Below are positions 7,104-16,598 of a stretch of DNA of 36,394 nucleotides, in pieces. The stretch's first letter is position 1. Every line of letters starts with the position of its first letter. The DNA is from Actinomycetota bacterium (GTDB lineage: Bacteria > Actinomycetota > Acidimicrobiia > Acidimicrobiales > JAJPHE01). The notes under the pieces were generated by a model that was not told the origin of the DNA, made no database searches, and was given only the letters and a program-made list of their open reading frames with translations. Made by a program: the position numbers and the translations under genes. The stretch covers positions 1 through 36,394 of the forward strand of contig JAJPHE010000028.1 in assembly GCA_021325435.1 (NCBI GenBank). Reading direction: 5' to 3'.

Positions 7104-7625
7104 GTTGGCGACGGCGCGCGATACGTGCCGATCTCCGTCGAGTACGCGGCCGGTGCCATGCGCGCGGAAATACCGGGGCCGGTGATACCGGGGCGGGTCG
7201 CCAGAATGGCCCACCCGCTCGACACGTCAGTGGATCGTGGGCTTGCCGTCGAAAAAGTCCTGGAGGCGGTCCAGTGTCAGAGGCCTCTCTTCGAATCGAA
7301 CGCCTGCGGGTGAGCCATCCGGCCGACGACGACAACCTATCGGAAGCGAGCACGGAGCCTCTGAGGTCCCCTGGCCGCCCGGTCGCCGAGAACGACTCGG
7401 AAGCGACGTTCATGCCGTGCCCATCGGTCCCGGCCTGGGGAGCGGCCGGCCAGGGGCGGAGGTCGAGTGACACCGCCGGGGGGCCGATCAAGGGGCCGTG
7501 AATCCGGTTCGGCTTTCCGTCTCCGCCTGTTACGCCGCTGATGCGGCCGCGGTTCGGATCCCTACCGGACTGCCGGGGTTCGGGTTCAATACCCGGTGAG
7601 AATTCCCAGGAGTGGGAGGAGCGAG
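7104..7625. other. stretch without a supported gene before tRNA-Leu
   Basis: No recognisable protein. A plus-strand frame at 7274-7501 (75 residues, GTG start) has moderately GC-rich third positions but no known motif, so I leave it uncalled. A near-tandem ATACCGGGGC occurs at 7170-7179 and 7185-7194. A short T-arm-like stem (7570-7590) lacks the rest of a tRNA. The stretch could be the scar of a lost element between the excisionase-like gene and the tRNA. Confidence 0.4.
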
Positions 7626-7709
7626 TGTCGGAGGGGGGACTTGAACCCCCACGCCCTTGCGGGCACTAGCCCCTCAAGCTAGCGCGTCTGCCTATTCCGC
7701 CACTCCGAC
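7626..7709 (-). tRNA. tRNA-Leu (anticodon GAG)
   Basis: 84 bases, read on the minus strand. Acceptor GTCGGAG pairs with CTCCGAC, with discriminator A at 7626. The anticodon arm is CTAGC-TTGAGGG-GCTAG, giving anticodon GAG (reads CUC/CUU). A long variable arm (TGCCCGCAAGGGCGT) marks it as a class II tRNA, and the T arm is GGGGG-TTCAAGT-CCCCC. CCA is not encoded. It lies 70 bases after the last gene of the peptide transporter operon. Confidence 0.95.
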
Positions 7710-7711
7710 CT

Positions 7712-7765
7712 GGTCCCCGTGGGGCCGCTCAACTCTACATCGGCGGCGTCTCGCCCGATCGAGAC
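7712..7765 (-). terminator. two short hairpins after the peptide-transporter operon
   Basis: GTCTCG-CCCGAT-CGAGAC (7748-7765) and GGTCCC-CGT-GGGGCC (7712-7726, one G-T pair) lie between the last transporter gene and the tRNA. Neither has a U-tract. Either could end the operon transcript. Confidence 0.35.
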
Positions 7766-7779
7766 CGGACACCAGGCGG

Positions 7780-9450
7780 CTATTTGAAGTACCAGTCCTC
7801 CAGGTTCCAGAACGGGCCCATGACCGCGTTGTCGGAGACCGGGCCTCGGACCTGACTGTTCCGAACGAGAACGTCGGGCAGAGTGGCCACCGGCACTAGG
7901 GGCACCAGGCGAGCGACGGCCTGCTGACCCTGCTTCAGCAGAGCCGCCCGGTCTCCGTCGTCGAGGGTGCGGTCCGCCTTCCCCCAGGTGTCGTCCAGCG
8001 ACGGGTCGGCGATACCGGTCCAGTTCTGGCCGGAGTAGCCGTTCGCCGGCGCCGGGATGTTGGACGAGCACCAGAGGATGCACTGACCCGGGTCGCGGGC
8101 GGTGAAGACGTCGGCGTAGATGGCAGCCTGAAAGTTGCCGTGAGGCAGGTCGTCGTCAAACAGGGCGCCGACGCTCTCGTTCTGCACCGTCGCCTGGAAG
8201 CCCGCCGTTCTCCATTGGCTCTGCACCATGGCCTCCATCTGCGCCCGACGAGGATTACCCAGGGTGGACTTCAGCTGGATGCTCGCCTGCTGGCCCGACC
8301 TCGTCCAGGTTCCGTCCGCTCCCTTGTGCCATCCGTCGCCGGTCATGAGCTCGTTCACCATGGCGAGGTTCAGGTGGTACTGGGAGAAGGCCGGCGTGTA
8401 CACCGATGACCAGCTCGACGGTTCCGAGGACTGCAACGGCCGCGGGTTGGGCTCCGCCCTGCCAAACAGGGCCTGGACGAGCGCCTGCCGGTCTATGGCG
8501 TAGGCGAGCGCCTTGCGAACCGCGGGCCGGTCCAAGGGGCTGCTTTGCGCGTTGAACCAGATGGCCTCGTCGTTGATGCCCGGGTAGACGCCAACGACCG
8601 CCCCCGGCGCGCCCCGCAGCTGGCTGACCACCTCGAAATCGGACTGGGTGTAGACGATCTGGGCCTGGCCCTGACGGTAGGCCTGGACCTGAGCTGCTGG
8701 GCTGCTGTTGAACTGGAAGACGACCCGGCTCAGAAGCGGCTTGGCCCCCCAGTACCGGGGGTTGGGTACGAGCGTCATGCTCCGTCCCTTCACCCAGCCG
8801 GCGGCGCCTCCTTCGAGCATCCAGGGTCCGCCCGACCAGCCGTACCCGTCCTTCATCAGGCCGTCGCGGTCGCCACCGGCCAGGATGTGGGAAGGCAGTA
8901 TCCCGTACTGGTCGGCGCCGAACAGGTCGCGCCAGGCGGCGTACGGCTTGGCGAAGGTCGCCACGGCCGTGTCGGCCGACGGCGTGTCCACCGCCACGAT
9001 GTCGGAGTAGCCCAGGTCCGAGTAGATGTCGCTGCCGTGGGCGATCTGGTCCCACGTGTAGCGGATGTCGGCCGAGGTGATCGGAGCCCCGTCCGACCAG
9101 CGGGCTCGAGGGTTCAGGTGGTAGGTGACCCGCTGCGGGGGCCCGGCGTCCAGATCGGGCGCCCCGGCCAGCACGGGTCCGGGGACGTAGTTGCCACTCT
9201 GGTCGACGACGAACGCCTTGGGAACCGTCTCTGCCTCCAGGGCCCAGTAGCCCCACGGCTCGCCGGCGCAGCTGCCGATCCAGTCGGCGCAATCGGGCTC
9301 CTGACCGGCGGCGACCGTGAGGGTCCCACCCGGCTTCCCCGCCCGGGCCGGGGCGGGGGGCCCGCCGCAGGCGGACAGAAGGGCGGCCACGAGGATGAAC
9401 GCCACGGTCACCGGCCAGGTTGGTGGACGTCCGGGTCGTGCGCCCGGCAC
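7780..9450 (-). CDS. peptide ABC transporter substrate-binding lipoprotein (second)
   Basis: Family 5 extracellular solute-binding protein, 556 residues, capturing oligopeptides or similar ligands outside the membrane. A signal peptide with lipobox LLSAC anchors it at Cys28. Family features include the early ARWSDGAPITSADIRYTWDQI segment and, mid-protein, RKALAYAIDRQALVQALFG. GTG 9450 is chosen because AGGTGATC, the full complement of the 16S tail, lies 5 bases upstream inside the end of the preceding ATPase gene; an in-frame GTG at 9486 lacks this. It is the last gene of the operon and differs from the first binding protein, so it may widen substrate range. Confidence 0.88.
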   Translation of the reverse strand: MPGARPGRPPTWPVTVAFILVAALLSACGGPPAPARAGKPGGTLTVAAGQEPDCADWIGSCAGEPWGYWALEAETVPKAFVVDQSGNYVPGPVLAGAPDLDAGPPQRVTYHLNPRARWSDGAPITSADIRYTWDQIAHGSDIYSDLGYSDIVAVDTPSADTAVATFAKPYAAWRDLFGADQYGILPSHILAGGDRDGLMKDGYGWSGGPWMLEGGAAGWVKGRSMTLVPNPRYWGAKPLLSRVVFQFNSSPAAQVQAYRQGQAQIVYTQSDFEVVSQLRGAPGAVVGVYPGINDEAIWFNAQSSPLDRPAVRKALAYAIDRQALVQALFGRAEPNPRPLQSSEPSSWSSVYTPAFSQYHLNLAMVNELMTGDGWHKGADGTWTRSGQQASIQLKSTLGNPRRAQMEAMVQSQWRTAGFQATVQNESVGALFDDDLPHGNFQAAIYADVFTARDPGQCILWCSSNIPAPANGYSGQNWTGIADPSLDDTWGKADRTLDDGDRAALLKQGQQAVARLVPLVPVATLPDVLVRNSQVRGPVSDNAVMGPFWNLEDWYFK

Positions 9451-9452
9451 CC

Positions 9453-10472
9453 CTAGATCACCTGGCGTGTCTCGGCGAAGTGACACGCCGACGGGTGACC
9501 CTGACCTCGGTCCACCAGCGCCGGCTCCTCGTCGGCGCAGATCTGCTGCGCCTTCCAGCAGCGGGTGCGGAACCGGCAGCCGGACGGAGGGTTGGCCGGG
9601 CTGGGCACCTCCCCGCTCAGCACGATGCGTCGCCGGCGGCGCTCCGCCCTCGGGTCCGGAATGGGCACGGCCGAGAGCAGGGCCTGGGTGTAGGGATGGG
9701 AGGGCTCCTCGTAGATCTGATCGCGGGTGCCGATCTCGACGACCTTGCCCAGGTACATGATCGCCACGCGGTCGGAGATGTGCCGGATCACCGAGAGGTC
9801 GTGGGCGATGAACAGGTAGGCCAGGCCCAGCTGGTCCTGCAGGTCCTCGAGGAGGTTGACCACACCGGCCTGGATGGACACGTCGAGGGCGGACACCGGC
9901 TCGTCGAGCACCAGCACCGAGGGCTCGAGGGCGAGGGCCCGGGCGATGCCGATGCGTTGGCGCTGGCCACCCGAGAACTCATGGGGGTAACGGTTGCGGT
10001 GTTCGGGGTTGAGCCCGACCAGCGCGAACAGCTCCTCGATGCGCCGGGCACCGGTCTCGTCCCAGCGGTGGTGGATGTGGAGCGGTTCGGCGACGATGTC
10101 ACCGACCGGCATCCTGGGGTCGAGCGAGGCGTAGGGGTCCTGGAACACGACCTGCATTTCCCGTCGGACGTGGCGCATCTCCTTGCGGGTCATCTGCGTG
10201 AGGTCGCGGTCGCGGAACAGCACCTCCCCTGAGGTGGCCGGCTCCAGCTGGAGGACGACCCGCGCCGTGGTGGTCTTGCCGCAGCCGGACTCCCCCACCA
10301 GGCCGAGGGTCTCGCCGGGGTGCAGGGCGAACGAGACACCGGAGACGGCGTGCACCTTGCCCACCTGGTGGCGGACGATGCGGCCGCCCCGGATGGGGAA
10401 CTCCTTCACCAGGTCGCGAACCTGCAGGATCGGAGTAGTGGTGGGCGCGGCCGCGGGCTGAACCGTGGTCAT
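9453..10472 (-). CDS. dppF: peptide ABC transporter ATP-binding protein DppF/OppF type
   Basis: 339 residues. Walker A is GESGCGKTT (60-68), the signature is [14 protein letters not shown], Walker B is [12 protein letters not shown], and the switch is [11 protein letters not shown]-terminal oligopeptide-transporter extension ends in the cysteine-rich [18 protein letters not shown] 10472 overlaps the preceding stop as ATGA; the frame is open much further upstream but inside dppD. With DppD it forms the ATPase pair under the two permeases. Confidence 0.92.
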   Translation of the reverse strand: MTTVQPAAAPTTTPILQVRDLVKEFPIRGGRIVRHQVGKVHAVSGVSFALHPGETLGLVGESGCGKTTTARVVLQLEPATSGEVLFRDRDLTQMTRKEMRHVRREMQVVFQDPYASLDPRMPVGDIVAEPLHIHHRWDETGARRIEELFALVGLNPEHRNRYPHEFSGGQRQRIGIARALALEPSVLVLDEPVSALDVSIQAGVVNLLEDLQDQLGLAYLFIAHDLSVIRHISDRVAIMYLGKVVEIGTRDQIYEEPSHPYTQALLSAVPIPDPRAERRRRRIVLSGEVPSPANPPSGCRFRTRCWKAQQICADEEPALVDRGQGHPSACHFAETRQVI

Positions 10473-11518
10473 TCCACCACCTCGGCGTCGCTTGAGATCG
10501 GCGCAAACAGCTCGTCGCCGGGGGACACCTCCTCGGCGTAATGGCAGGCGGCCAGGTGCCCCCCGCCGACAACCGGTCGGAGCACGGGTTCGTCCTCGGC
10601 GCAGTTCGGGCGGGAGATGGGGCAACGGGGCATGAACGGGCAGCCGGGCGGCATGTTCGCCAACGACGGCGGGACGCCGGGTATCGGGCGCAGCCTCTCA
10701 TCCCCGCTGGCATCGAGCCGGGGCAGCGATCCCAACAGCCCTTTGGTGTAAGGCATGCGGGGCCAGTAGAAGATGTCCTCGACCGTCCCCCGCTCGACCG
10801 CCTTGCCGGCGTACATCACCATCACATCGTCGGCCAGGCCGGCCACGACCCCGAGGTCATGGGTGATGAGGATGATGGCGGCGTGGGTCACCTCCTGAGC
10901 GGTGCGGAGGGCTTCGAGCACCTGGGCCTGAACGGTCACGTCGAGAGCGGTGGTGGGCTCATCGGCGATGATGACGTCGGGGTCGTTGGCCATCGCCATG
11001 GCGATCACGACCCGTTGGCGCATTCCGCCGGAGAACTCGTGGGGGTAGCCCGCCGCCCGCTGGCGGGCTTCGGGTATGCCGACGGTGTCGAGCAGGTGGA
11101 CGGCCCGATCCCAGGCGGCATCCTTGTCGATCTCCTGATGGGCCTGGATGGCTTCGACCAGCTGCCATCCCACCGAGTAGACGGGGTTCAGGGACGTCAT
11201 CGGGTCCTGAAAGATCATGGCGATCTCCGCACCCCGCACGGCCATCATCTCGCGGTCGGGGCGTCCGAGCAGCTCCATCCCTCGGAACTTGGCCGAGCCC
11301 GCCACCTGGGCACTCCGGGGCAGGAGCCCGAGGAGGGCCATGGCGGTGACGCTCTTGCCGGAGCCGGACTCTCCGACGACGCTCAGCAGCCGGCCGGGCT
11401 CGAGGGTGAAGCTCACCCCGCGGACGGCGCGGACGAGGCCGTCCTCGCTGCTGAAGGTCACCGAAAGGTCACTGACCTCCAGGAGGGGCGCGTCATCGGA
11501 GAAGAGGGCGTCGTCCAT
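10469..11518 (-). CDS. dppD: peptide ABC transporter ATP-binding protein DppD/OppD type
   Basis: 349 residues. Walker A is GESGSGKS (49-56), the signature is [13 protein letters not shown], Walker B is [12 protein letters not shown], and the switch is LITHDLGVV. The C-terminal segment [15 protein letters not shown] is the cysteine-rich tail of OppD/DppD-type ATPases. Its ATG shares one base with the upstream permease stop (TGATG), and its own stop overlaps dppF, so all four core genes are translationally linked. Confidence 0.92.
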   Translation of the reverse strand: MDDALFSDDAPLLEVSDLSVTFSSEDGLVRAVRGVSFTLEPGRLLSVVGESGSGKSVTAMALLGLLPRSAQVAGSAKFRGMELLGRPDREMMAVRGAEIAMIFQDPMTSLNPVYSVGWQLVEAIQAHQEIDKDAAWDRAVHLLDTVGIPEARQRAAGYPHEFSGGMRQRVVIAMAMANDPDVIIADEPTTALDVTVQAQVLEALRTAQEVTHAAIILITHDLGVVAGLADDVMVMYAGKAVERGTVEDIFYWPRMPYTKGLLGSLPRLDASGDERLRPIPGVPPSLANMPPGCPFMPRCPISRPNCAEDEPVLRPVVGGGHLAACHYAEEVSPGDELFAPISSDAEVVE

Positions 11519-12525
11519 CAGGCCCGCACCCGGGTCTGGCGGGGGTCGAAGGCGTCACGCAACCCGTCGCCGATGAAGTTGACACACAACACGATGACGA
11601 CGAGGAAGATGGCAGGGAAGGCGAACAGCCACCACTCGGTCGTGGCCGCCCCCTGGTTCTGGCTGATCAGCAGACCCAACGAGGTCTGGGGAGGCTGGAC
11701 CCCGAGCCCGAGGAACGAGAGAGTGGACTCGAGCAAGATGGCCGTGGCCACCGACAGTGTCGTGTTGACGATGATCGGCCCCACCGCGTTGGGGAGGAGG
11801 TGGCGGAGGATGATGCGTCCGTCGCCGGCGCCGAGGGCCCGGGCCGCCTCGATGAAGTCACGCTCGCGCAACGACAGAAGCGCTCCCCGCACCAGCCGGG
11901 CCACGGAGGTCCAGATGACAAACCCGATTATCAGACCGATGAACAACCAGCTGCCAGCGTGTCGGGCCGCCTGACGGGACAGGACCAGGAGGATAGCGAG
12001 GATCGGGATGGTGAGGATGAGGTCGGTGAACCGCATGAGAAAGGCCTCCGGCCAGGAGCGGTAGTACCCGGCCAGAGCGCCGATGGCGACGCCGATGACC
12101 ATGCTCACCGCCGCCACCACCAGCGACAACTCGATGGAGGTCAGCGACGCCCGCATCACCTGGGCGAACATGTCGTGGCCCACGCCATCGGTGCCGAACG
12201 GGTGACCGCCGGTCGGCCCGCTGTTGAGGGCATCGGTCAGCTGCGAGTAGGTGTAGGGCCACAGTCGCGAGCCGATCTCGTCGAGCAGCAGGATGGCCAC
12301 GAACAGCACCAGGCTGGCCATGGCCAGCCGGTGTCGGAGGAACCGGCGGAGGATGGCCCGGCCCTGGCTGCGGGCGGCCACGGCCGCCACCGAGGTGTCG
12401 ACGAACGACTCGGGGGACGGCATCGCCTCAACCGGGGCGGTGGAGCCCCCCACGCCGGTGCTCGGCGCCGGAGCCCCGGTCGCCGGATCGGTGGCCCCCC
12501 CGAGGAGCCCGGGGTTGTCAGGCAT
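11518..12525 (-). CDS. dppC: peptide ABC transporter permease DppC/OppC type
   Basis: 335 residues. About 70 N-terminal residues are Pro/Ala/Gly-rich and probably cytoplasmic, followed by the first membrane span (LAMASLVLFVAILLLDEIG). The periplasmic loop HPFGTDGVGHDMFAQVM is a strong DppC signature, and the EAA loop is seen as EAARALGAGDGRIILRHLLPN. Five or six spans in all. It pairs with DppB to make the peptide channel. ATG overlaps the dppB stop by 8 bases (ATGCCTGA). Confidence 0.92.
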   Translation of the reverse strand: MPDNPGLLGGATDPATGAPAPSTGVGGSTAPVEAMPSPESFVDTSVAAVAARSQGRAILRRFLRHRLAMASLVLFVAILLLDEIGSRLWPYTYSQLTDALNSGPTGGHPFGTDGVGHDMFAQVMRASLTSIELSLVVAAVSMVIGVAIGALAGYYRSWPEAFLMRFTDLILTIPILAILLVLSRQAARHAGSWLFIGLIIGFVIWTSVARLVRGALLSLRERDFIEAARALGAGDGRIILRHLLPNAVGPIIVNTTLSVATAILLESTLSFLGLGVQPPQTSLGLLISQNQGAATTEWWLFAFPAIFLVVIVLCVNFIGDGLRDAFDPRQTRVRA

Positions 12526-13495
12526 GACGGATCCGGGGGTCGAGGTAGCCGTAAATGATGTCGACGAGCAGATTGAACAGGATCACGATGCCGGCGGTCA
12601 GCATCAGGTAGGCCAGCACCACGTTGACGTCGATCTGCTGGATGCCGGTGAGCAGGAACTGGCCCATGGCGTTCCAGCCGAAGACCGACTCGGTCACCAC
12701 CGCCCCACCGAAGATGGCGGCGGTGTCCAACCCGATGACCGTCACCACCGGGATGAGGGCGTTGCGGAGGATGTGGCGGACCAGTACCCGGCGAGGTGAG
12801 AGTCCCTTGGCCCGGGCCAGCCGGATGTAGTCCGAGTTCTGCACGTCGAGCATTTCGGCCCGCTGGTAGCGGCTCCAGGCCGGATAGGTGACGAGGGTGA
12901 GGGTGATTACGGGCAGGATGGTGTGCTCGGTGTAGTCGAGCAGCCTCGAGCCGAAGCTCGGCTCCAACAGGGCGCTCTGCTGGCCCAGCGTGTAGAGCAG
13001 CGTCTTGCCGGCGGCAAGGTTCACCCGAACGGCGAGGAACTGTTTGAGCAGGATCCCGACCACGAAGACCGGGGTGGAGAAGAAGACGAAGCTGGCGAAG
13101 GTGGCGCTGTAGTCGACAACCGAGTACTGCCGACGGGCGCTGATCACTCCCAGCCCGACGCCGAACATGACCGACAGCAGCGTCGCCCCGACCACCAGGC
13201 GCAGCGTGACTCCGAGCTTCCCCCACAAAATGGGGCCAACCGGGTAACCGGCGATGGAGTTGCCGAAGTCGCCCCGGAACATGTGGGACACCCAGATCCA
13301 GTAGCGGGCGAAGATGGACTCGTTCAGGTGGAGGAGCCGTTCCCGTTGAGCGATCACCGCCGGGGGGATGTGGGGGTTGGCCTTCAGCTGGGCCAGTGGG
13401 TCGCCCGACAGGGAGACGAGAAGGAAGACCACGAAGCTGGCGACGACCAGCACCACCGCCCCGATCGCCAGTCGGCGGATTATGTAGGGCAGCAC
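12518..13495 (-). CDS. dppB: peptide ABC transporter permease DppB/OppB type
   Basis: 325 residues beginning MLPYIIRRLAIGAVVLVVAS, the classic first span of DppB. The EAA loop (DYIRLARAKGLSPRRVLVRHILRNALIPVVT) and the terminal LVDIIYGYLDPRIRHA are also typical. It lies 96 bases after the first binding-protein gene, separated by a strong stem-loop that may reduce permease expression relative to the lipoprotein. Confidence 0.92.
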   Translation of the reverse strand: MLPYIIRRLAIGAVVLVVASFVVFLLVSLSGDPLAQLKANPHIPPAVIAQRERLLHLNESIFARYWIWVSHMFRGDFGNSIAGYPVGPILWGKLGVTLRLVVGATLLSVMFGVGLGVISARRQYSVVDYSATFASFVFFSTPVFVVGILLKQFLAVRVNLAAGKTLLYTLGQQSALLEPSFGSRLLDYTEHTILPVITLTLVTYPAWSRYQRAEMLDVQNSDYIRLARAKGLSPRRVLVRHILRNALIPVVTVIGLDTAAIFGGAVVTESVFGWNAMGQFLLTGIQQIDVNVVLAYLMLTAGIVILFNLLVDIIYGYLDPRIRHA

Positions 13496-13534
13496 AGGAA
13501 GAGAGTACCTATCGGCTGGGCTGGTGGGGCGGCA

Positions 13535-13574
13535 CAGGAGGGGCCGGCGACCTGACGGCCGCCGGCCCCTCCTG
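13535..13574 (-). terminator. 15-base perfect stem-loop between binding protein and dppB
   Basis: The arms at 13535-13549 and 13560-13574 are perfectly complementary over 15 bases, with a 10-base loop and no U-tract. It lies just after the stop codon of the first substrate-binding gene. In many solute-binding/permease operons such intergenic hairpins protect the upstream mRNA or act as partial terminators, making more binding protein than permease. Confidence 0.6.
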
Positions 13575-13591
13575 GCACTTCACACGATGGT

Positions 13592-15307
13592 CTAGGAGGC
13601 TTTGTAGCCCCACTCCTGGGCGTTCCAGGTGTAGCCCTGGTTGGAGGTGTTGATCACCACGTTGGCCAGGTTGGTCACCCAGGCGATCTGGCTGGGTCGC
13701 TGGAAGAACGGCAGGCTCACCATGTCGGTCCAGAGGATCTTGTCCGCCTGGTTGTACAGGTTGGTGGCCTGAGTGGCGTCGACCGTCGCCACCGCCTGGT
13801 TAAGGAGGTTGTCCACCTGGGGGTTGGCGTAGTGGTCGTAGTTGGATCCGCAGGCCTGCGAGTTGGTGTACGAGCAGTACAGCGGCTGGTTGCCCGACGG
13901 GAAGATGGTGTCCACCCAGGCCCAGATGGCCAGTTGGTACTCACCCTTGGGCAGGATGGTGCCGAACAGCTGTGAGGCCGTGTAGTTCTGGATGGTCACC
14001 TTGACGCCGAGCTTCTGCAGGTCGGTCTGAACGACCTCCTCCTCCGACTGCCGCAGGGCCTGCCCCGAGGTGGTCGAGAGGGTGAAGGTCAGATCCTTGC
14101 CCGCCTGGGGCCCGCTGGTCGGCTGGAAGTAGCCGTCGGTCCCGAGCTTCATGCCGGCCGCCTGCATCAGGCTCTTGGCCTTGGCCAGATCGGGCTTCTC
14201 GTACGCCGTGCCGTTGTCCACGTACTGGGGCTGGGTCGGCATGAACATCCGGTCGCCGATGGGCTTGATCGTGGAGCTGAGCTGACCGACGGTGCGGTTG
14301 ATCAAGTCCTGGCGATCGATGGCGTAGGCGAGGGCCTGACGGACCTGGACCTTGGCCAGATACGGGTCGGTCTGGCTGAAGTCCATGTGCTCGAACTCCA
14401 GGCCGGCGGGGGCCTGGCTGGTGATACCGGGGACCTGGGCCAGCGCCTGCTTGGTGGCCAAGCTGGCCGCCGACGGGTTGAAGATCTGGATCTCCTTGTT
14501 CTGCATACCCGGCGGGCCGGCGCTGTCGTCGGACAGGATCCGGAAGATGAGCGAGTCGAGGACCGGCTTCTTGCCCCACCACTTCGGGTTGGCCGTCTCG
14601 GTCACCGTCTGGTCCTTCACGTAGTTGCTGATGACGAAGGGCCCACCGGAGATCACCTTCGTGTAGTCGTTGAATCCGGTGTTCCACCCGACGGTCTTGG
14701 CCACGTGGGCAGGCACGATGTTGCCGAACAGGCTCTGCCAGTCGCCGAAGGGGGTGGAGAACACGACCGTCACCGTGTCGCCGTTGTTCGAGCCGGTCAC
14801 TGACTTGATGTTGGCGTAGCCGGTGGTGCTGACGTCGTCGTAGGGCTTGCCGCCCACGTCGGTGTAGGCCGAGTTACCGCTCTGGGCCTGCCAGTTGTAG
14901 ATGAAGTCGTCGGCGTTGATGGGGGTGCCGTCCGACCACACCGCCTTCGGGTTGATCTGGTAGACGATCGTCTCCGGGTTGGTGCTGGTGACCTTGGCGC
15001 TGGTCAGCAGGTCGGTGTTCATCTGGGGCTTGAGGTCACCGTTGGCGAAGAAGGCCGACGGCCAGACCTGGTTGAGCACCTCCTGGAGGACGAACTCGTT
15101 GTCCGCCGAGGTGTTGACGTTGAAGCCGGGGATCGTCTCGTCGATGGCGAACGTCACCGTGCCACCGGGCTTCAGGGCACTCGCCGAAGTCGTGCTGGTA
15201 CTACCACCACCGCTGCCGCTCGGACTCGAGCTCCCGCAGGCCGCGGCAACTAAGGCCACAGCTCCGATTCCCAGGAGCATCCGGGGCGACCATCTGCCTT
15301 GTCGCAC
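13592..15307 (-). CDS. dppA: peptide ABC transporter substrate-binding lipoprotein (first)
   Basis: Family 5 solute-binding protein, 571 residues. The signal peptide (RMLLGIGAVALVAAAC) places the lipidated Cys at 24, followed by a Ser/Gly/Thr-rich linker. The family pattern includes AVWSDGTPINADDFIYNWQAQ near the N-terminus and VRQALAYAIDRQDLINRTVG in the middle. GTG 15307 has an excellent Shine-Dalgarno (GAGGAGGTG, about 5 bases away). As first gene of the operon with a strong ribosome site it should be the most expressed subunit. The ligand (peptide or other) cannot be fixed from sequence. Confidence 0.9.
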   Translation of the reverse strand: MRQGRWSPRMLLGIGAVALVAAACGSSSPSGSGGGSTSTTSASALKPGGTVTFAIDETIPGFNVNTSADNEFVLQEVLNQVWPSAFFANGDLKPQMNTDLLTSAKVTSTNPETIVYQINPKAVWSDGTPINADDFIYNWQAQSGNSAYTDVGGKPYDDVSTTGYANIKSVTGSNNGDTVTVVFSTPFGDWQSLFGNIVPAHVAKTVGWNTGFNDYTKVISGGPFVISNYVKDQTVTETANPKWWGKKPVLDSLIFRILSDDSAGPPGMQNKEIQIFNPSAASLATKQALAQVPGITSQAPAGLEFEHMDFSQTDPYLAKVQVRQALAYAIDRQDLINRTVGQLSSTIKPIGDRMFMPTQPQYVDNGTAYEKPDLAKAKSLMQAAGMKLGTDGYFQPTSGPQAGKDLTFTLSTTSGQALRQSEEEVVQTDLQKLGVKVTIQNYTASQLFGTILPKGEYQLAIWAWVDTIFPSGNQPLYCSYTNSQACGSNYDHYANPQVDNLLNQAVATVDATQATNLYNQADKILWTDMVSLPFFQRPSQIAWVTNLANVVINTSNQGYTWNAQEWGYKAS

Positions 15308-15535
15308 TCTGCACCTCCTCGCCCCCGTCTGCCGGGAACGTCGCCGATCGGGTTACCTAACCGGGTCCTTTGCTCCGGGTGGCCTGCACGCCGCGACCCC
15401 CCGGCCAGTGGTAACCGGCGCGCCGACCGTAGCACCCGATCGAACCGGTCAGTTGGATACACGAATCCGACCGTTGTCGTGCCTCGGACTGGCTAGTCAG
15501 ACCGCCGCCGGGCGCCGAGAACGCCGGCCGATTGC

Positions 15536-15760
15536 CTAGAGCCGAAGGGCCAGGGCGACGGTGGTGAAGGCGAAGATGACGGCGACGGCCACCGTGATTC
15601 GGTCGAGGTTGCGCTCGACGACCGTGGACCCGGCCGCCACCGCCCCCACCCCTCCGAACATGTCCGACAGCCCGCCGCCCCTGCCGCTGTGCAGCAGGAT
15701 CAGCAGCACCAGCATCAGCGACACGAACACGTGGATGGCGATGACCACGATGGTCAGCAC
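15536..15760 (-). CDS. secG: protein translocase subunit SecG
   Basis: 74 residues with two membrane spans: TIVVIAIHVFVSLMLVLLILLH, then the conserved cytoplasmic SGRGGGLSDMFGG loop, and a second span ITVAVAVIFAFTTVALAL. SecG associates with SecYE to assist preprotein export. Position after tpiA is the usual actinobacterial arrangement (52-base gap). Confidence 0.93.
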   Translation of the reverse strand: MLTIVVIAIHVFVSLMLVLLILLHSGRGGGLSDMFGGVGAVAAGSTVVERNLDRITVAVAVIFAFTTVALALRL

Positions 15761-15812
15761 AGGACTCGGTTCCTCCCGGGGTGGGCCGGATCAGGACGGA
15801 AAAGTACCAGCG

Positions 15813-16590
<778 letters not shown>

Positions 16591-16598
<8 letters not shown>

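Noticed and set aside
7170-7194. Tandem ATACCGGGGC repeat
   Set aside because: Only two copies of 10 bases with a 15-base period; too little for a CRISPR or iteron call.
7568-7600. tRNA T-arm-like sequence (CGGG-TTCAATA-CCCG)
   Set aside because: No matching acceptor, D arm or anticodon arm is found upstream; probably chance or a very worn remnant.
7626-7660. Attachment-site duplication of the tRNA-Leu 3' end
   Set aside because: I found no second copy of the T-arm/acceptor sequence in the window, so integration at this tRNA is not shown.
10541-11974. Long plus-strand open frame opposite dppD and dppC
   Set aside because: It is antisense to two clear ABC transporter genes, has low-complexity Gly/His/Asp-rich sequence and no family motif. 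Such shadows are expected at this GC content.
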